Numbered from the stretch's first letter, positions 1 to 6,681 are shown. The stretch: 7,760 nucleotides of DNA from CAZVIJ01 sp964626735 (GCA_964626735.1 CAZVIJ010000067.1:1-7760); one strand, 5' to 3'. Notes: generated from the sequence alone by a model not told the origin. Translations and numbers: made by a program.

Positions 1-1572
1 GCGCTCGACGCCTTCGGCAATAACCTTCTTCCCAAGACTGTGCGCCATCTTGATGACCGACTCGATAATGCCGAAGTCTTTAGGATCTTTCGGCAGGTTC
101 TCGATGAAGCTCTGGTGTATCTTGATTGAGCTGACCGGCAACTCCTTAAGGTACATGAGCGACGAGTAGCCCGTACCGAAATCGTCGAGGCTGATTTCGA
201 TGCCCATGTCGGTAAGCTCCTTGAGCATTTTCGAAGTGAGCTCGAAGTTTTGCATCGCGAGCGTTTCGGTAATTTCAAGTTCCAGGAATTCGGGATTGAA
301 CTGCTCTTCCTTGAGGATACGCTTGATAAGCTTTACCAAATGCCGATTGAATTGGCTTGGGGAAATATTCACGGAGACGCGAATTTTCTTATCGGGCGAT
401 TCGACATGGTCTTGCAGGTATTTGGTTTGCTTGCAGACGGTTCGTAGTACCCATTCTCCGATTTCGAGAAGAAGACCGCTGTTTTCTGCTATCCGAATGA
501 AGTCGTTCGGCTCGACAGTTCCAAGCTCGGGGTTGTCCCATCGAATAAGCGCTTCCATGCCGATGAGGTTCTTGAAGTTCAAGTCGAGCTTCGGCTGGTA
601 GAAGATAGAGAACTCGTTGTTTTCGAGCGCATTGCGGAGGTGGGTTTCGATCATCAGCCGCTCGCTGTATTGATCGTACAGACCTGCATGATAGAGCTCG
701 TACGAGTTGCCGCCGGACTTTTTCGCCAAGTACATGGCAGAATCGGCATACATGGCAAGGCGATCGATGCTGTCTGCAAGAGAAGGATATATGGCGATAC
801 CGATAGAGGGGGTGATGTAGAGGATGTAGTCGTTTACCTGGAACGGCTTGCGGAATTCCTTGAGAATTTTCTTGGCGATCATGACCGCATCGTACTTGTA
901 GTTGATGTTGGGGAGCAGGATGGAGAATTCGTCTCCACCGGTACGCGAAGCGACGCCGTTTTCCGGAATGCAGAACTCGAGGCGTTCGCCGACTTCCTGG
1001 AGCAGGAGGTCGCCGATATCGTGGCCGAGCGTGTCGTTGACGTTCTTGAACTTGTCGAGATCTATGAACATCATGGCAAGCTTCTTCTGGTTGCTCTCGG
1101 CCTCTTTGCCTGCCTTGCGCAACGCGTCGTAGAAGAAGTGGCGGTTCGGAAGGCCGGTTAGCTGATCGTAAAACGCCAAGTATTGTATTTCCTTTTCGGT
1201 CTTGTGTCGGTACAGGGCAATCTCAATGGTGGTATGAAGCATCCGCTCGTCGAACGGCTTCAGGAGGTAGCCGAATGGTTCGGTTATCTTCGCTCGCTGC
1301 AGCGTACTTTCATCGGAGTAGGCGGTAAGGTAGATGACGGGGAGCGAGTAGGTTTTGTAAATGTACTCGGCAGTTTCGATGCCGTCCATTTTGCCCTTGA
1401 GCATGATATCCATAAGAACCAAGTTTGGCCTCATATCGAATATCTGTTCGACTACTTCCTCGCCCGAGGCGAGAATCCCAACGACATGATAGCCGAGCCC
1501 TTCAAGCTGGTTCTTTATATCGAGGGCAACTATCTTTTCGTCTTCGACGATTAGTATTCTGGTTTTTTCCAT
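1..1572 (-). CDS. Receiver-GGDEF-EAL cyclic-di-GMP signalling protein (3' end outside window)
   Basis: Translating the minus strand from ATG at 1572-1570 gives 524 uninterrupted residues running off the left edge. Residues 1-120 are a response-regulator receiver with acidic pocket E10/D11, phosphoacceptor D55 (LVLMDIML), T83 and K105. Residues 130-292 are a diguanylate cyclase domain with DxLTGLPNR at 136-144 and an intact GGDEF at 212-216. The inhibitory RxxD site normally five residues before GGDEF is absent (PENG instead). Residues 305-524 are an EAL phosphodiesterase domain with E340-A-L, N402, E433, D463/D464, K484 and E520 present; the last catalytic Gln would lie beyond the edge. The usual KID motif reads KIH (H486). 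Such proteins make and/or hydrolyse cyclic-di-GMP in the cytoplasm, here probably gated by phosphorylation. It is the last visible gene of the operon, 7 bases after the hybrid kinase stop. AGGA lies only 2 bases before the ATG, a poorly spaced site, but the start gives a canonical receiver N-terminus. Which activity dominates cannot be read from sequence. Confidence 0.95.
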   Translation of the reverse strand, partial: MEKTRILIVEDEKIVALDIKNQLEGLGYHVVGILASGEEVVEQIFDMRPNLVLMDIMLKGKMDGIETAEYIYKTYSLPVIYLTAYSDESTLQRAKITEPFGYLLKPFDERMLHTTIEIALYRHKTEKEIQYLAFYDQLTGLPNRHFFYDALRKAGKEAESNQKKLAMMFIDLDKFKNVNDTLGHDIGDLLLQEVGERLEFCIPENGVASRTGGDEFSILLPNINYKYDAVMIAKKILKEFRKPFQVNDYILYITPSIGIAIYPSLADSIDRLAMYADSAMYLAKKSGGNSYELYHAGLYDQYSERLMIETHLRNALENNEFSIFYQPKLDLNFKNLIGMEALIRWDNPELGTVEPNDFIRIAENSGLLLEIGEWVLRTVCKQTKYLQDHVESPDKKIRVSVNISPSQFNRHLVKLIKRILKEEQFNPEFLELEITETLAMQNFELTSKMLKELTDMGIEISLDDFGTGYSSLMYLKELPVSSIKIHQSFIENLPKDPKDFGIIESVIKMAHSLGKKVIAEGVER

Positions 1573-1579
1573 ATTCCTG

Positions 1580-2725
1580 TTAATTAAGTGTCGCGGGAAA
1601 GCGTATGGTGAATTCCGTTCCATTCTCCCTGACAAGTTTTATGTTGCCGCCAAGCTGCTCGCACAGCGAACTGACGAGCTGCAGCCCAAGCGACTTGGAC
1701 TTCTTGATGTCCAAATTTTTGGGCAGCCCAACACCATTATCCTTTACTATTAGTATAAGGTCGTTACCGTCCGAATGCATCGAGAGGAGGATCTCCCCCG
1801 TATTCGGCTCGGGGAAGGCGTATTTCAAGCAATTGGAGATGAGCTCGTTGATGATGAGACCGCATGGGATTGCGGTATCGATGCCCAGCATCACGTTCTC
1901 GTCGACGACGACGTTTAGCTTGATGCGGTTGATATTTCCGCCGTACGACCTGAAAAGGAACGATGCCAGGTTCCTGATGAAATTTGAGAAATCGATATTC
2001 GCAAGATCGTTCGACTGGTACAGCTTTTCGTGGACGAGCGACATGAGCTTGACCCTGTTTTGGCTTTCCTTGAAGATATTCAAGTAGGTCTCGTCGGAGA
2101 TGTTTCTCGATTGAAGGTTGAGAAGGGAGGAGATGATCTGGAGATTGTTCTTGACCCGATGGTGGATTTCCTTCAGCAAAACTTCCTTTTCTTCGAGCGA
2201 CTTCTTAAGCTTTGTTTCGGCGCGCTTGCGTTCGTTGATCTCTTTCTCGAGCACCTTGTTTGCCTGTTCCAATTCTTGGGTTCGTTGGATTACCCTTTTC
2301 TCGAGCCCTTCGTTGAGCTTTTTGATCTCCTCTTCCGACTGCTTCTGCGCAACGGAGTACCGTAGCGAACGCTCCAAGAGGTACGGGCTTATTTGACCTT
2401 TAACGAGGTAATCGGAAGCACCGGCTTTCATCGCCTCGATGTCGACCATTTTATCCCGAGCTCCGGTAAGGAGGATCATCGGTTTTCTCGATCCCCGCTT
2501 TTTCGCCTCGCGCAAAAGGTCGACGCCGTTGAACTCGCCCAAGTAGTAGTCGATGACGCATACGTCATGATTGTTTTGCGACATGACTTCGACAGCTTCA
2601 TTATATGTTGTTACCCAATCGAGTGCGAAGCGCATGTCTTTGATTTCTCCCAGAAGATCGCGCGTTATGAGGTAATCATCTTCGTCGTCTTCGACAAGCA
2701 AGATTTTTAGCTTTTCATCCTTCAT
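1580..2725 (-). CDS. Hybrid receiver-HisKA_2 histidine kinase
   Basis: This 381-residue cytoplasmic protein has no signal peptide or membrane segment. Residues 5-122 form a receiver: acidic residues E12/D13/D14, phosphoacceptor D59 (CVIDYYLG), T87 and K109. Residues about 125-185 are a charged coiled-coil linker (RTQELEQANKVLEKEINERK). Residues 183-260 are a HisKA_2 dimerisation domain with the signature EIHHRVKNNLQ, the phosphoacceptor being H188 or H189. Residues about 275-380 are a HATPase_c domain with N-box NELISN, G1 box DNGVGLP and the later SLGLQLV motif. The family pairs an input receiver with an autokinase, so phosphoryl input from an upstream kinase could switch this one on; that direction is inferred. 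Its start codon overlaps the stop of the upstream receiver gene (ATGA, 2722-2725), implying translational coupling, and no clear ribosome-binding site precedes it. The receiver-GGDEF-EAL gene follows after 7 bases and is its most obvious phosphotransfer partner. Confidence 0.95.
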   Translation of the reverse strand: MKDEKLKILLVEDDEDDYLITRDLLGEIKDMRFALDWVTTYNEAVEVMSQNNHDVCVIDYYLGEFNGVDLLREAKKRGSRKPMILLTGARDKMVDIEAMKAGASDYLVKGQISPYLLERSLRYSVAQKQSEEEIKKLNEGLEKRVIQRTQELEQANKVLEKEINERKRAETKLKKSLEEKEVLLKEIHHRVKNNLQIISSLLNLQSRNISDETYLNIFKESQNRVKLMSLVHEKLYQSNDLANIDFSNFIRNLASFLFRSYGGNINRIKLNVVVDENVMLGIDTAIPCGLIINELISNCLKYAFPEPNTGEILLSMHSDGNDLILIVKDNGVGLPKNLDIKKSKSLGLQLVSSLCEQLGGNIKLVRENGTEFTIRFPATLN

Positions 2726-3183
2726 CGTGTTGTAGAGTCTTGGGGCAGTTCTACGATCTCAAACCAATATTTCCCCAAAGTCCTCATGACTTTGACCAAA
2801 CCTTCGAACGTTACGGGTTTGGTGATAAATGAATTGACGCCGAGATCGTAAGTTTTATAGATATCTTCTTCAGCCTGCGAGGTGGTAAGGACGACAACCG
2901 GAATTTTCTTCAGTTCGGGATCTGCCTTTATTTCGCGAAGAGCCTCCCGACCGTCCTTTTTCGGCATGTTGAGGTCGAGCAAGATGAGGACGGGACGGGG
3001 ATTCTCTTCCTTATTATGGTAGCCGTTGCGCTGGTAAAGGTAGTCCATAAGTTCCTCGCCGTCGGAGACGCAGTGCAGTTCGTTGGCGATCCTGCTTTCC
3101 TCAAGCGCCTCCCGCGCGAGCTGCAAGTCGTCTATATCGTCATCGGCTATCAGGATTATTATTGGTTTCTTACTTTTCATCAT
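2722..3183 (-). CDS. Single-domain response regulator, Rcp1-type
   Basis: This 153-residue protein is a stand-alone receiver with no output domain. Visible motifs are the acidic cluster D14/D15/D16, phosphoacceptor D70 in LILLDLNMPKKDG, T100 in VVVLTTS and K122 in FITKP. The insertion YLYQRNGYHNKEENPRP before the phosphoacceptor strand and the C-terminal MRTLGKYWFEIVELP are typical of regulators like cyanobacterial Rcp1, which are usually encoded beside PAS/GAF or phytochrome-type kinases, as here. The gene starts inside the end of the large kinase gene (14-base overlap, 3170-3183) and its TGA stop overlaps the next ATG. The second Met codon (3180) is an equally possible start. No Shine-Dalgarno sequence is visible, so translation probably depends on coupling. 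It likely shuttles phosphate from the large kinase or acts by protein-protein contact; the partner is inferred from gene order. Confidence 0.95.
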   Translation of the reverse strand: MMKSKKPIIILIADDDIDDLQLAREALEESRIANELHCVSDGEELMDYLYQRNGYHNKEENPRPVLILLDLNMPKKDGREALREIKADPELKKIPVVVLTTSQAEEDIYKTYDLGVNSFITKPVTFEGLVKVMRTLGKYWFEIVELPQDSTTR

Positions 3184-6178
3184 TCGTATGTTTCGTAGGT
3201 AATGTTACTATAAATTTTGCGCCTTTTCCTTCTTCGCTTCGCGCGGTTATCGTTCCATTATGCCTGTCGACGATTTTACGACACACGGCTAGGCCAACGC
3301 CAGTACCTGAGAACTCGTTGTTCCCGTGGAGACGCTGAAAAATATTGAAGATGCGATCCAGGTACTTCTCGTTAAAACCAATCCCGTTGTCGGATACGAC
3401 AAACGTTGTGTAGTTGTCTACCTTTTCGTTTGGAGCGGGGAGATACTGTTCCTCGGTGGTCTCCTGGTAAATCCGTATCTTAGGTGTTTGGACGTTACTG
3501 TGGAACTTGAGCGCGTTGGAAATGAGATTCTGGAACAACTGCCTGATTTGCAGCGGGTCGGCTTCGATAACCGGCATTTTCTCAACCGTAACGATAGCCT
3601 TCGTCTCCTCGATACGCACCTCCAGGTCGATCAATACTTCTTCGACAATCTTTTTCAGGCTGACTTTGACGAACGGCTGTGCCCTCGTCGTAACACGCGA
3701 GAAAGTTAGCAGGTCGTTGATAAGCACTTGCATGCGGTTCGCGGCGTTTTCCATGCGATCCAAATAATCGTTCCCTTCGTCGTTGAAGTTTTGCCCGTAC
3801 TTAACCCGAAGCCGGTCGCCGAAGGCCTGAATCTTTCTCAGCGGTTCCTGCAGATCGTGCGATGCGACCGAGGCGAAGTCCTGCAGTTCATTGTTGCTCT
3901 TGCGCAACTGCTCATTCAGGCTGTGCAGTTCTTCCTCGGCCTTTTTCCGTTGCGAGATGTCGTTGAACGTAACTACCGCTCCTACCAGCCTGCCGTTATC
4001 CCACAGAGGATTGCTGATGTATTCGATCGGCAAATGCCTTCCGTTCTTCGTGATATAGAACTCGTTATCGACCCGATGCACTTGTCCGTCTTTATACGCC
4101 TTGTTGACCAAGCATTCTGACCTCAGCATTCTCGTACCATCGGGATTCAGGTAATGGATAATCTCGTGCAAGACCTTGCCCATAAGCTCTTCTTTCCGGT
4201 AGCCCAACATCTTCGCGGCGGAATCGTTCATGAAGGTAAGCCTTCCTTTATTGTCCACGCCGTAAATTCCCTCTCCCGCAGAGGTGAGGATGAGCTCGTT
4301 GTAATGTTGAAGCTGTGCGATCCTGCTTTCGTTTTCCAATTTTTCCGTGATGTCGGTAAATGAAGATACGACGGCATACGGTTTCTTGTCTCCGTTCCTA
4401 AATAGCGGTTGGGCGTTGATCCTGATCCAGGTCATGCCGCCTTTTTTCTTGAAACCCAGTACGGTATCGAGAACCGGTTTGCCTCTCGAGAGGGCCATGA
4501 AGAACGGCTGCTTTTCCTTGGGGATAGATTCGCCGTTCAAGTTGACCGCTCTCCACCCGGCATCGCTGAACTTAGCTATAATCGACTTTTCAGTCATGCC
4601 CAATATCCGTTCGGCGCTCGGGTTTACGGCAAGAATACCATCATGGTCTCTGAGGATAATACCTTCTTGCAGTGCGGCAACTACCGAACGGTATCGATCT
4701 TCGCTCTCTTGGAGGGCACCTTCGGCACGCATGCGCTCGGTTACATCCTGTACGAGGGTTGCAATGCCGATCGCCTTGCCGTTCTCATCGATAAGCGGGG
4801 TATTGTACCATTCGCTGATAATCGTCTCTCCGTCTTTCCTGCAGTTCTTGAACGTGAAACGGGTTGTGGAAGATTTGCGGACGATATCATCCATAAGCTT
4901 CTTCGAAAGCGAGTCGTTGAAGTCGCTGATAAACTCGGAAATGTGTTTGCCGAGCGCTGCTTTTTTCGAATAGCCGAAAATCTTTTGCGCGGCGGGATTC
5001 CAGTTGGTTACCCTGAAATCGAGATCCCATTCGATAACCCCGAATAAGGTCTGCTTGATGTGAAGCGCGAGGCGCTGCTCAGATTGGCGCAAGATCTCTT
5101 CCGCCCGTTTCTTCTCGCGGATTTCCGACTGAAGCTTTTCGTTAAGCTTCAAAAGCTCGTAGGTTCGTTTATGGACCCTGCTTTCCAATTCTTCATTAAG
5201 GCTTTTGATTTCCCGTTCGGCTTTTCTGCGCTTCTCGATTTCTTCGCGCGCTTCATGGTAGAGAAGCGCAATATCGACTGCCGATGCCGCTCGTCTTCCA
5301 AGTTCTTCGGCAACGGACAGGTCGTTCGTCGAGAAGGGAGGCGTACTCGTAGATCTGAGAAACGTAAGCGTACCCACGACCTTGTCGTGGACCATCATGG
5401 GAACGCAGATATAGGATGCGAGCCCGATAGATTTAAAGTGCTCGTACATGGCGTCATCGTATGCTCCCGACTTCATCTGCTTCTCGCCGATTTCCGGTGC
5501 ATACTCAGAGGTGCGCGAAAAGAAAACATGATATGGGCCGACATCTGCAATTTCCCTTTGCGGATACTTCTTGAGCATTGCCAGGCCCGTCTCGACGAAC
5601 TGCGGATCGGCGTGGGCGAGCGTTGCGAACTTCAGCTTCCCCTCTTCATCAATCGTGTGTATTGCGGTCCACTCGGCGAAATGGGGAACGCACAGCTCCG
5701 CGACTTTTTTCAATGTAGCATGGTAATCGAGCGAAGAAGAAAGTAGCACTGAAGCTTTGGACAAAAACTCCTGCACACGTTCTGCCTCTTTCCTATCGGT
5801 AATATCTCGGGTGTTGATAACGACGCCTTCGATAGAATCGGACTCAAGAAGATTGCTGCATACCGACTCGAGCACAAGCCATCTTCCGTCCTTATGGAGG
5901 TAACGGTATTGAACGGTCCTCGTGCTCTCGGATTTACTGATGACATCGTCAAGGCATTTTTGGAGTTTGCCGATATCGTCGTGATGGCAGAAAACGCCAA
6001 ACGGTTTATCCAAAAAAACTTCCTTGATTTCGTAGCCGAGAATATGTTTTGCGGAAGGGGACTCGTATTTGATGATCTTGTTCTTGTCGATGATGGAAAT
6101 GATGTCCGACGAATTCTCCATTAGGATGCGGAATTGGTCTAGATTAAGTTTCCCTCTCATCAAAGAATTAGATGTCAT
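3170..6178 (-). CDS. Multi-PAS/GAF sensor histidine kinase
   Basis: This 1002-residue protein has no membrane segment, so it is expected to be cytoplasmic. Domains in order: PAS about 13-130 (ending in the PAC-like NTRDITDRKEAE), GAF about 140-305, coiled coil 305-368 (SLNEELESRVHKRTYELLKL), PAS 370-487, PAS 490-615, PAS 622-747, HisKA about 762-832 with H774 in SHDLQEPL, and HATPase_c about 870-995 with N-box QNLISNALKF (881-890), G1 DNGIGF (930-935) and GTGVGLAV (958-965). The SHDLQEPLRKIQ H-box is typical of phytochrome-like and multi-PAS kinases that pair with Rcp1-type regulators, and such a gene follows directly with a 14-base overlap. No ligand can be named; the GAF domain lacks an obvious bilin-binding Cys context and could bind a small molecule. 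It is the first gene of the operon. ATG 6178 has no recognisable ribosome-binding site; Met7 or Met20 are alternatives, but Met20 would cut into the first PAS domain. Confidence 0.95.
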   Translation of the reverse strand: MTSNSLMRGKLNLDQFRILMENSSDIISIIDKNKIIKYESPSAKHILGYEIKEVFLDKPFGVFCHHDDIGKLQKCLDDVISKSESTRTVQYRYLHKDGRWLVLESVCSNLLESDSIEGVVINTRDITDRKEAERVQEFLSKASVLLSSSLDYHATLKKVAELCVPHFAEWTAIHTIDEEGKLKFATLAHADPQFVETGLAMLKKYPQREIADVGPYHVFFSRTSEYAPEIGEKQMKSGAYDDAMYEHFKSIGLASYICVPMMVHDKVVGTLTFLRSTSTPPFSTNDLSVAEELGRRAASAVDIALLYHEAREEIEKRRKAEREIKSLNEELESRVHKRTYELLKLNEKLQSEIREKKRAEEILRQSEQRLALHIKQTLFGVIEWDLDFRVTNWNPAAQKIFGYSKKAALGKHISEFISDFNDSLSKKLMDDIVRKSSTTRFTFKNCRKDGETIISEWYNTPLIDENGKAIGIATLVQDVTERMRAEGALQESEDRYRSVVAALQEGIILRDHDGILAVNPSAERILGMTEKSIIAKFSDAGWRAVNLNGESIPKEKQPFFMALSRGKPVLDTVLGFKKKGGMTWIRINAQPLFRNGDKKPYAVVSSFTDITEKLENESRIAQLQHYNELILTSAGEGIYGVDNKGRLTFMNDSAAKMLGYRKEELMGKVLHEIIHYLNPDGTRMLRSECLVNKAYKDGQVHRVDNEFYITKNGRHLPIEYISNPLWDNGRLVGAVVTFNDISQRKKAEEELHSLNEQLRKSNNELQDFASVASHDLQEPLRKIQAFGDRLRVKYGQNFNDEGNDYLDRMENAANRMQVLINDLLTFSRVTTRAQPFVKVSLKKIVEEVLIDLEVRIEETKAIVTVEKMPVIEADPLQIRQLFQNLISNALKFHSNVQTPKIRIYQETTEEQYLPAPNEKVDNYTTFVVSDNGIGFNEKYLDRIFNIFQRLHGNNEFSGTGVGLAVCRKIVDRHNGTITARSEEGKGAKFIVTLPTKHTNDEK

Positions 6179-6192
6179 TTTAAAGTGAGCCG

Positions 6193-6198
6193 ATTCTA
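6193..6198 (-). promoter_or_regulatory. Possible -10 box of the signalling operon
   Basis: Read on the minus strand this is TAGAAT, one mismatch from TATAAT, 14 bases before the kinase ATG at 6178. No convincing -35 hexamer lies 16-18 bases upstream (TAGTCC at best), so this is only a tentative assignment. The surrounding stretch 6179-6263 holds no other signal I can support. Confidence 0.22.
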
Positions 6199-6309
6199 GT
6201 GGAATTGGGGCGGGAGGACTAGAAGCAGATCAACGAAGGTTAGTGGCCCATAGTTACACTATCGCATGTCCCAAGTATGCAAAAGATCTTCCTGAACTTT
6301 TTGCCCCGC

Positions 6310-6327
6310 GCCTAACTTCGTTACGGC
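6310..6327 (+). repeat. Internal hairpin a of element 1
   Basis: GCC pairs with GGC and TAAC with GTTA around triloop TTC, leaving C6324 unpaired. Pairing extends outward to CCC 6305-6307 with GGG 6330-6332. The same sequence block, with a compensatory TATC/GATA change, is present in reverse orientation at 6610-6627. Confidence 0.75.
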
Positions 6328-6332
6328 TTGGG

Positions 6333-6358
6333 ATCCGCCTAACTTCGATACGGCGGAT
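6333..6358 (+). repeat. Internal hairpin b of element 1
   Basis: Stem ATCCGCC (6333-6339) pairs perfectly with GGCGGAT (6352-6358). The upper stem TAAC/GATA has one A-A mismatch, the triloop is TTC, and C6351 is unpaired. It is followed by a run of five A that pairs with the T run of the left arm. Confidence 0.75.
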
Positions 6359-6426
6359 AAAAAGTTAGGGAAGATTTTTGCATACTTGGGACATGCTTCG
6401 TAAATATAAAACGTATCAAGTAAGAG

Positions 6427-6490
6427 ACGGGCTATCTGCGATACGCCCGTTGAAAAAGCTTAATCGGCCGAAACTCTTGTTCGGACATGC
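6427..6490 (+). repeat. Partial third copy: right half of the structured element
   Basis: It begins with a hairpin, stem ACGGGC (6427-6432) with GCCCGT (6445-6450), upper stem TATC/GATA, triloop TGC and unpaired C6444, the same plan as the hairpins in elements 1 and 2. A five-A run follows, as after the second hairpin of both full elements. The unit ends in GGACATGC (6483-6490), identical to the right end of element 1, at 40 bases from the hairpin compared with 38 in the full copies. No left half or left arm is visible, so it looks like a truncated or decayed copy. It also contains a small inverted repeat, CCGAA (6468-6472) with TTCGG (6480-6484). Confidence 0.55.
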
Positions 6491-6579
6491 GGTGATTTCT
6501 ATGGAACTGGCTTTGCGGTGATTTGGATGCATAGCATTGTACGGAATACGGGTATACGAGAATCTTCCCTTGTGTTTTT

Positions 6580-6603
6580 CCCGACGTAGCGTCGCTAGTC
6601 GGG
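6580..6603 (-). repeat. Internal hairpin e of element 2
   Basis: CCCGAC (6580-6585) pairs with GTCGGG (6598-6603), and TAGC (6587-6590) pairs with GCTA (6594-6597) around a triloop; G6586 (C on the minus strand) is unpaired. It occupies the position of hairpin b of element 1 but differs in sequence while keeping the same fold. Confidence 0.75.
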
Positions 6604-6609
6604 GCCCAA

Positions 6610-6627
6610 GCCGTATCGAAGATAGGC
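6610..6627 (-). repeat. Internal hairpin c of element 2
   Basis: On the minus strand this is GCCTATCTTCGATACGGC: GCC/GGC stem, TATC/GATA upper stem, triloop TTC and one unpaired C (G6613 on the plus strand). It matches hairpin a of element 1 with a compensated A-T to T-A exchange in the upper stem. Confidence 0.75.
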
Positions 6628-6681
6628 GCGGGGCAAAAACCACGCCGGGAGATTCTCGTATACCCTTATTCCGATTCTTAA

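Larger units (their letters stand above)
6264..6396 (+). repeat. Structured inverted-repeat element 1 (133 bp, two internal hairpins)
   Basis: The ends are a near-perfect inverted repeat of 28-29 bases: left arm 6264-6292 starts GCATGTCCCAAGTATGC and right arm 6369-6396 ends GCATACTTGGGACATGC, with one extra base in the left arm. Pairing continues inward, imperfectly, through the T run 6298-6302 and A run 6359-6363. The loop region carries two hairpins, 6310-6327 and 6333-6358, which are also direct copies of each other (GCCTAACTTCG, then T or A, then TACGGC) at 27-base spacing. Segment lengths are 46, 18, 5, 26 and 38, matching element 2 at 6542-6673 almost exactly. Two weak positions in the outer stem (6293/6368 and 6303/6358) pair as G-U only if the plus strand is the transcript, mildly favouring plus-strand sense. 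No coding capacity and no obvious target-site duplication are seen. It may be a MITE-like element, a REP-like element or a structured RNA; I recognise no named family. Confidence 0.85.
6542..6673 (-). repeat. Structured inverted-repeat element 2 (132 bp, opposite orientation)
   Basis: Terminal inverted repeat: left arm 6542-6569 (CGGAATACGGGTATACGAG...) and right arm 6647-6673 (ends CTCGTATACCCTTATTCCG), with one mismatch and one extra base. Read on the minus strand it aligns with element 1: segment lengths 46, 18, 6, 24 and 38, a shared core including TTTTTGCCCCGCGCCTA and TACGGCTTGGG, and shared GGGAAGATT in the 3' arm. Its outermost 12 or so bases bear no resemblance to element 1, yet remain self-complementary. 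It ends 8 bases before the AATATAAAA block that contains the putative -10 box of the AI-2E gene, so any -35 region would fall inside its right arm. No transposase and no clear target duplication are visible. Confidence 0.85.

Noticed and set aside
200..1554. Plus-strand open frames opposite the receiver-GGDEF-EAL gene.
   Set aside because: The minus strand encodes continuous, motif-complete receiver, GGDEF and EAL domains here; the plus frames are shadows.
4347..5746. Long plus-strand open frames (about 208, 212 and 228 codons) opposite the large kinase gene.
   Set aside because: They are antisense to unmistakable PAS/GAF coding sequence and their products show no domain; codon bias of the sense gene explains them.
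6313..6350. TAACTTCGTTA and TAACTTCGATA resemble arms of loxP or dif-type recombination sites.
   Set aside because: Similarity covers only about ten bases, there is no paired arm with a suitable spacer, and the motif varies in a way explained by hairpin pairing.
6311..6370. GCCTAAC and GTTAGGG resemble integron attC core sites (RYYYAAC / GTTRRRY).
   Set aside because: The second site breaks the consensus at its last base, and element 2, which has the same architecture, carries TATC instead of TAAC, so the core is not conserved. No integrase or cassette is present.
6416..6643. A 75-codon minus-strand open frame in the intergenic region.
   Set aside because: It runs through the inverted-repeat elements, has no ribosome-binding site, and its product shows no recognisable domain.
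6542..6673. Element 2 as an intrinsic transcription terminator.
   Set aside because: Neither strand has a T run directly after the outer stem, and the element lies between divergent genes, where no terminator is needed.
6264..6673. CRISPR array.
   Set aside because: The repeats are inverted and carry internal hairpins; there is no regular series of direct repeats with unique spacers and no cas gene.
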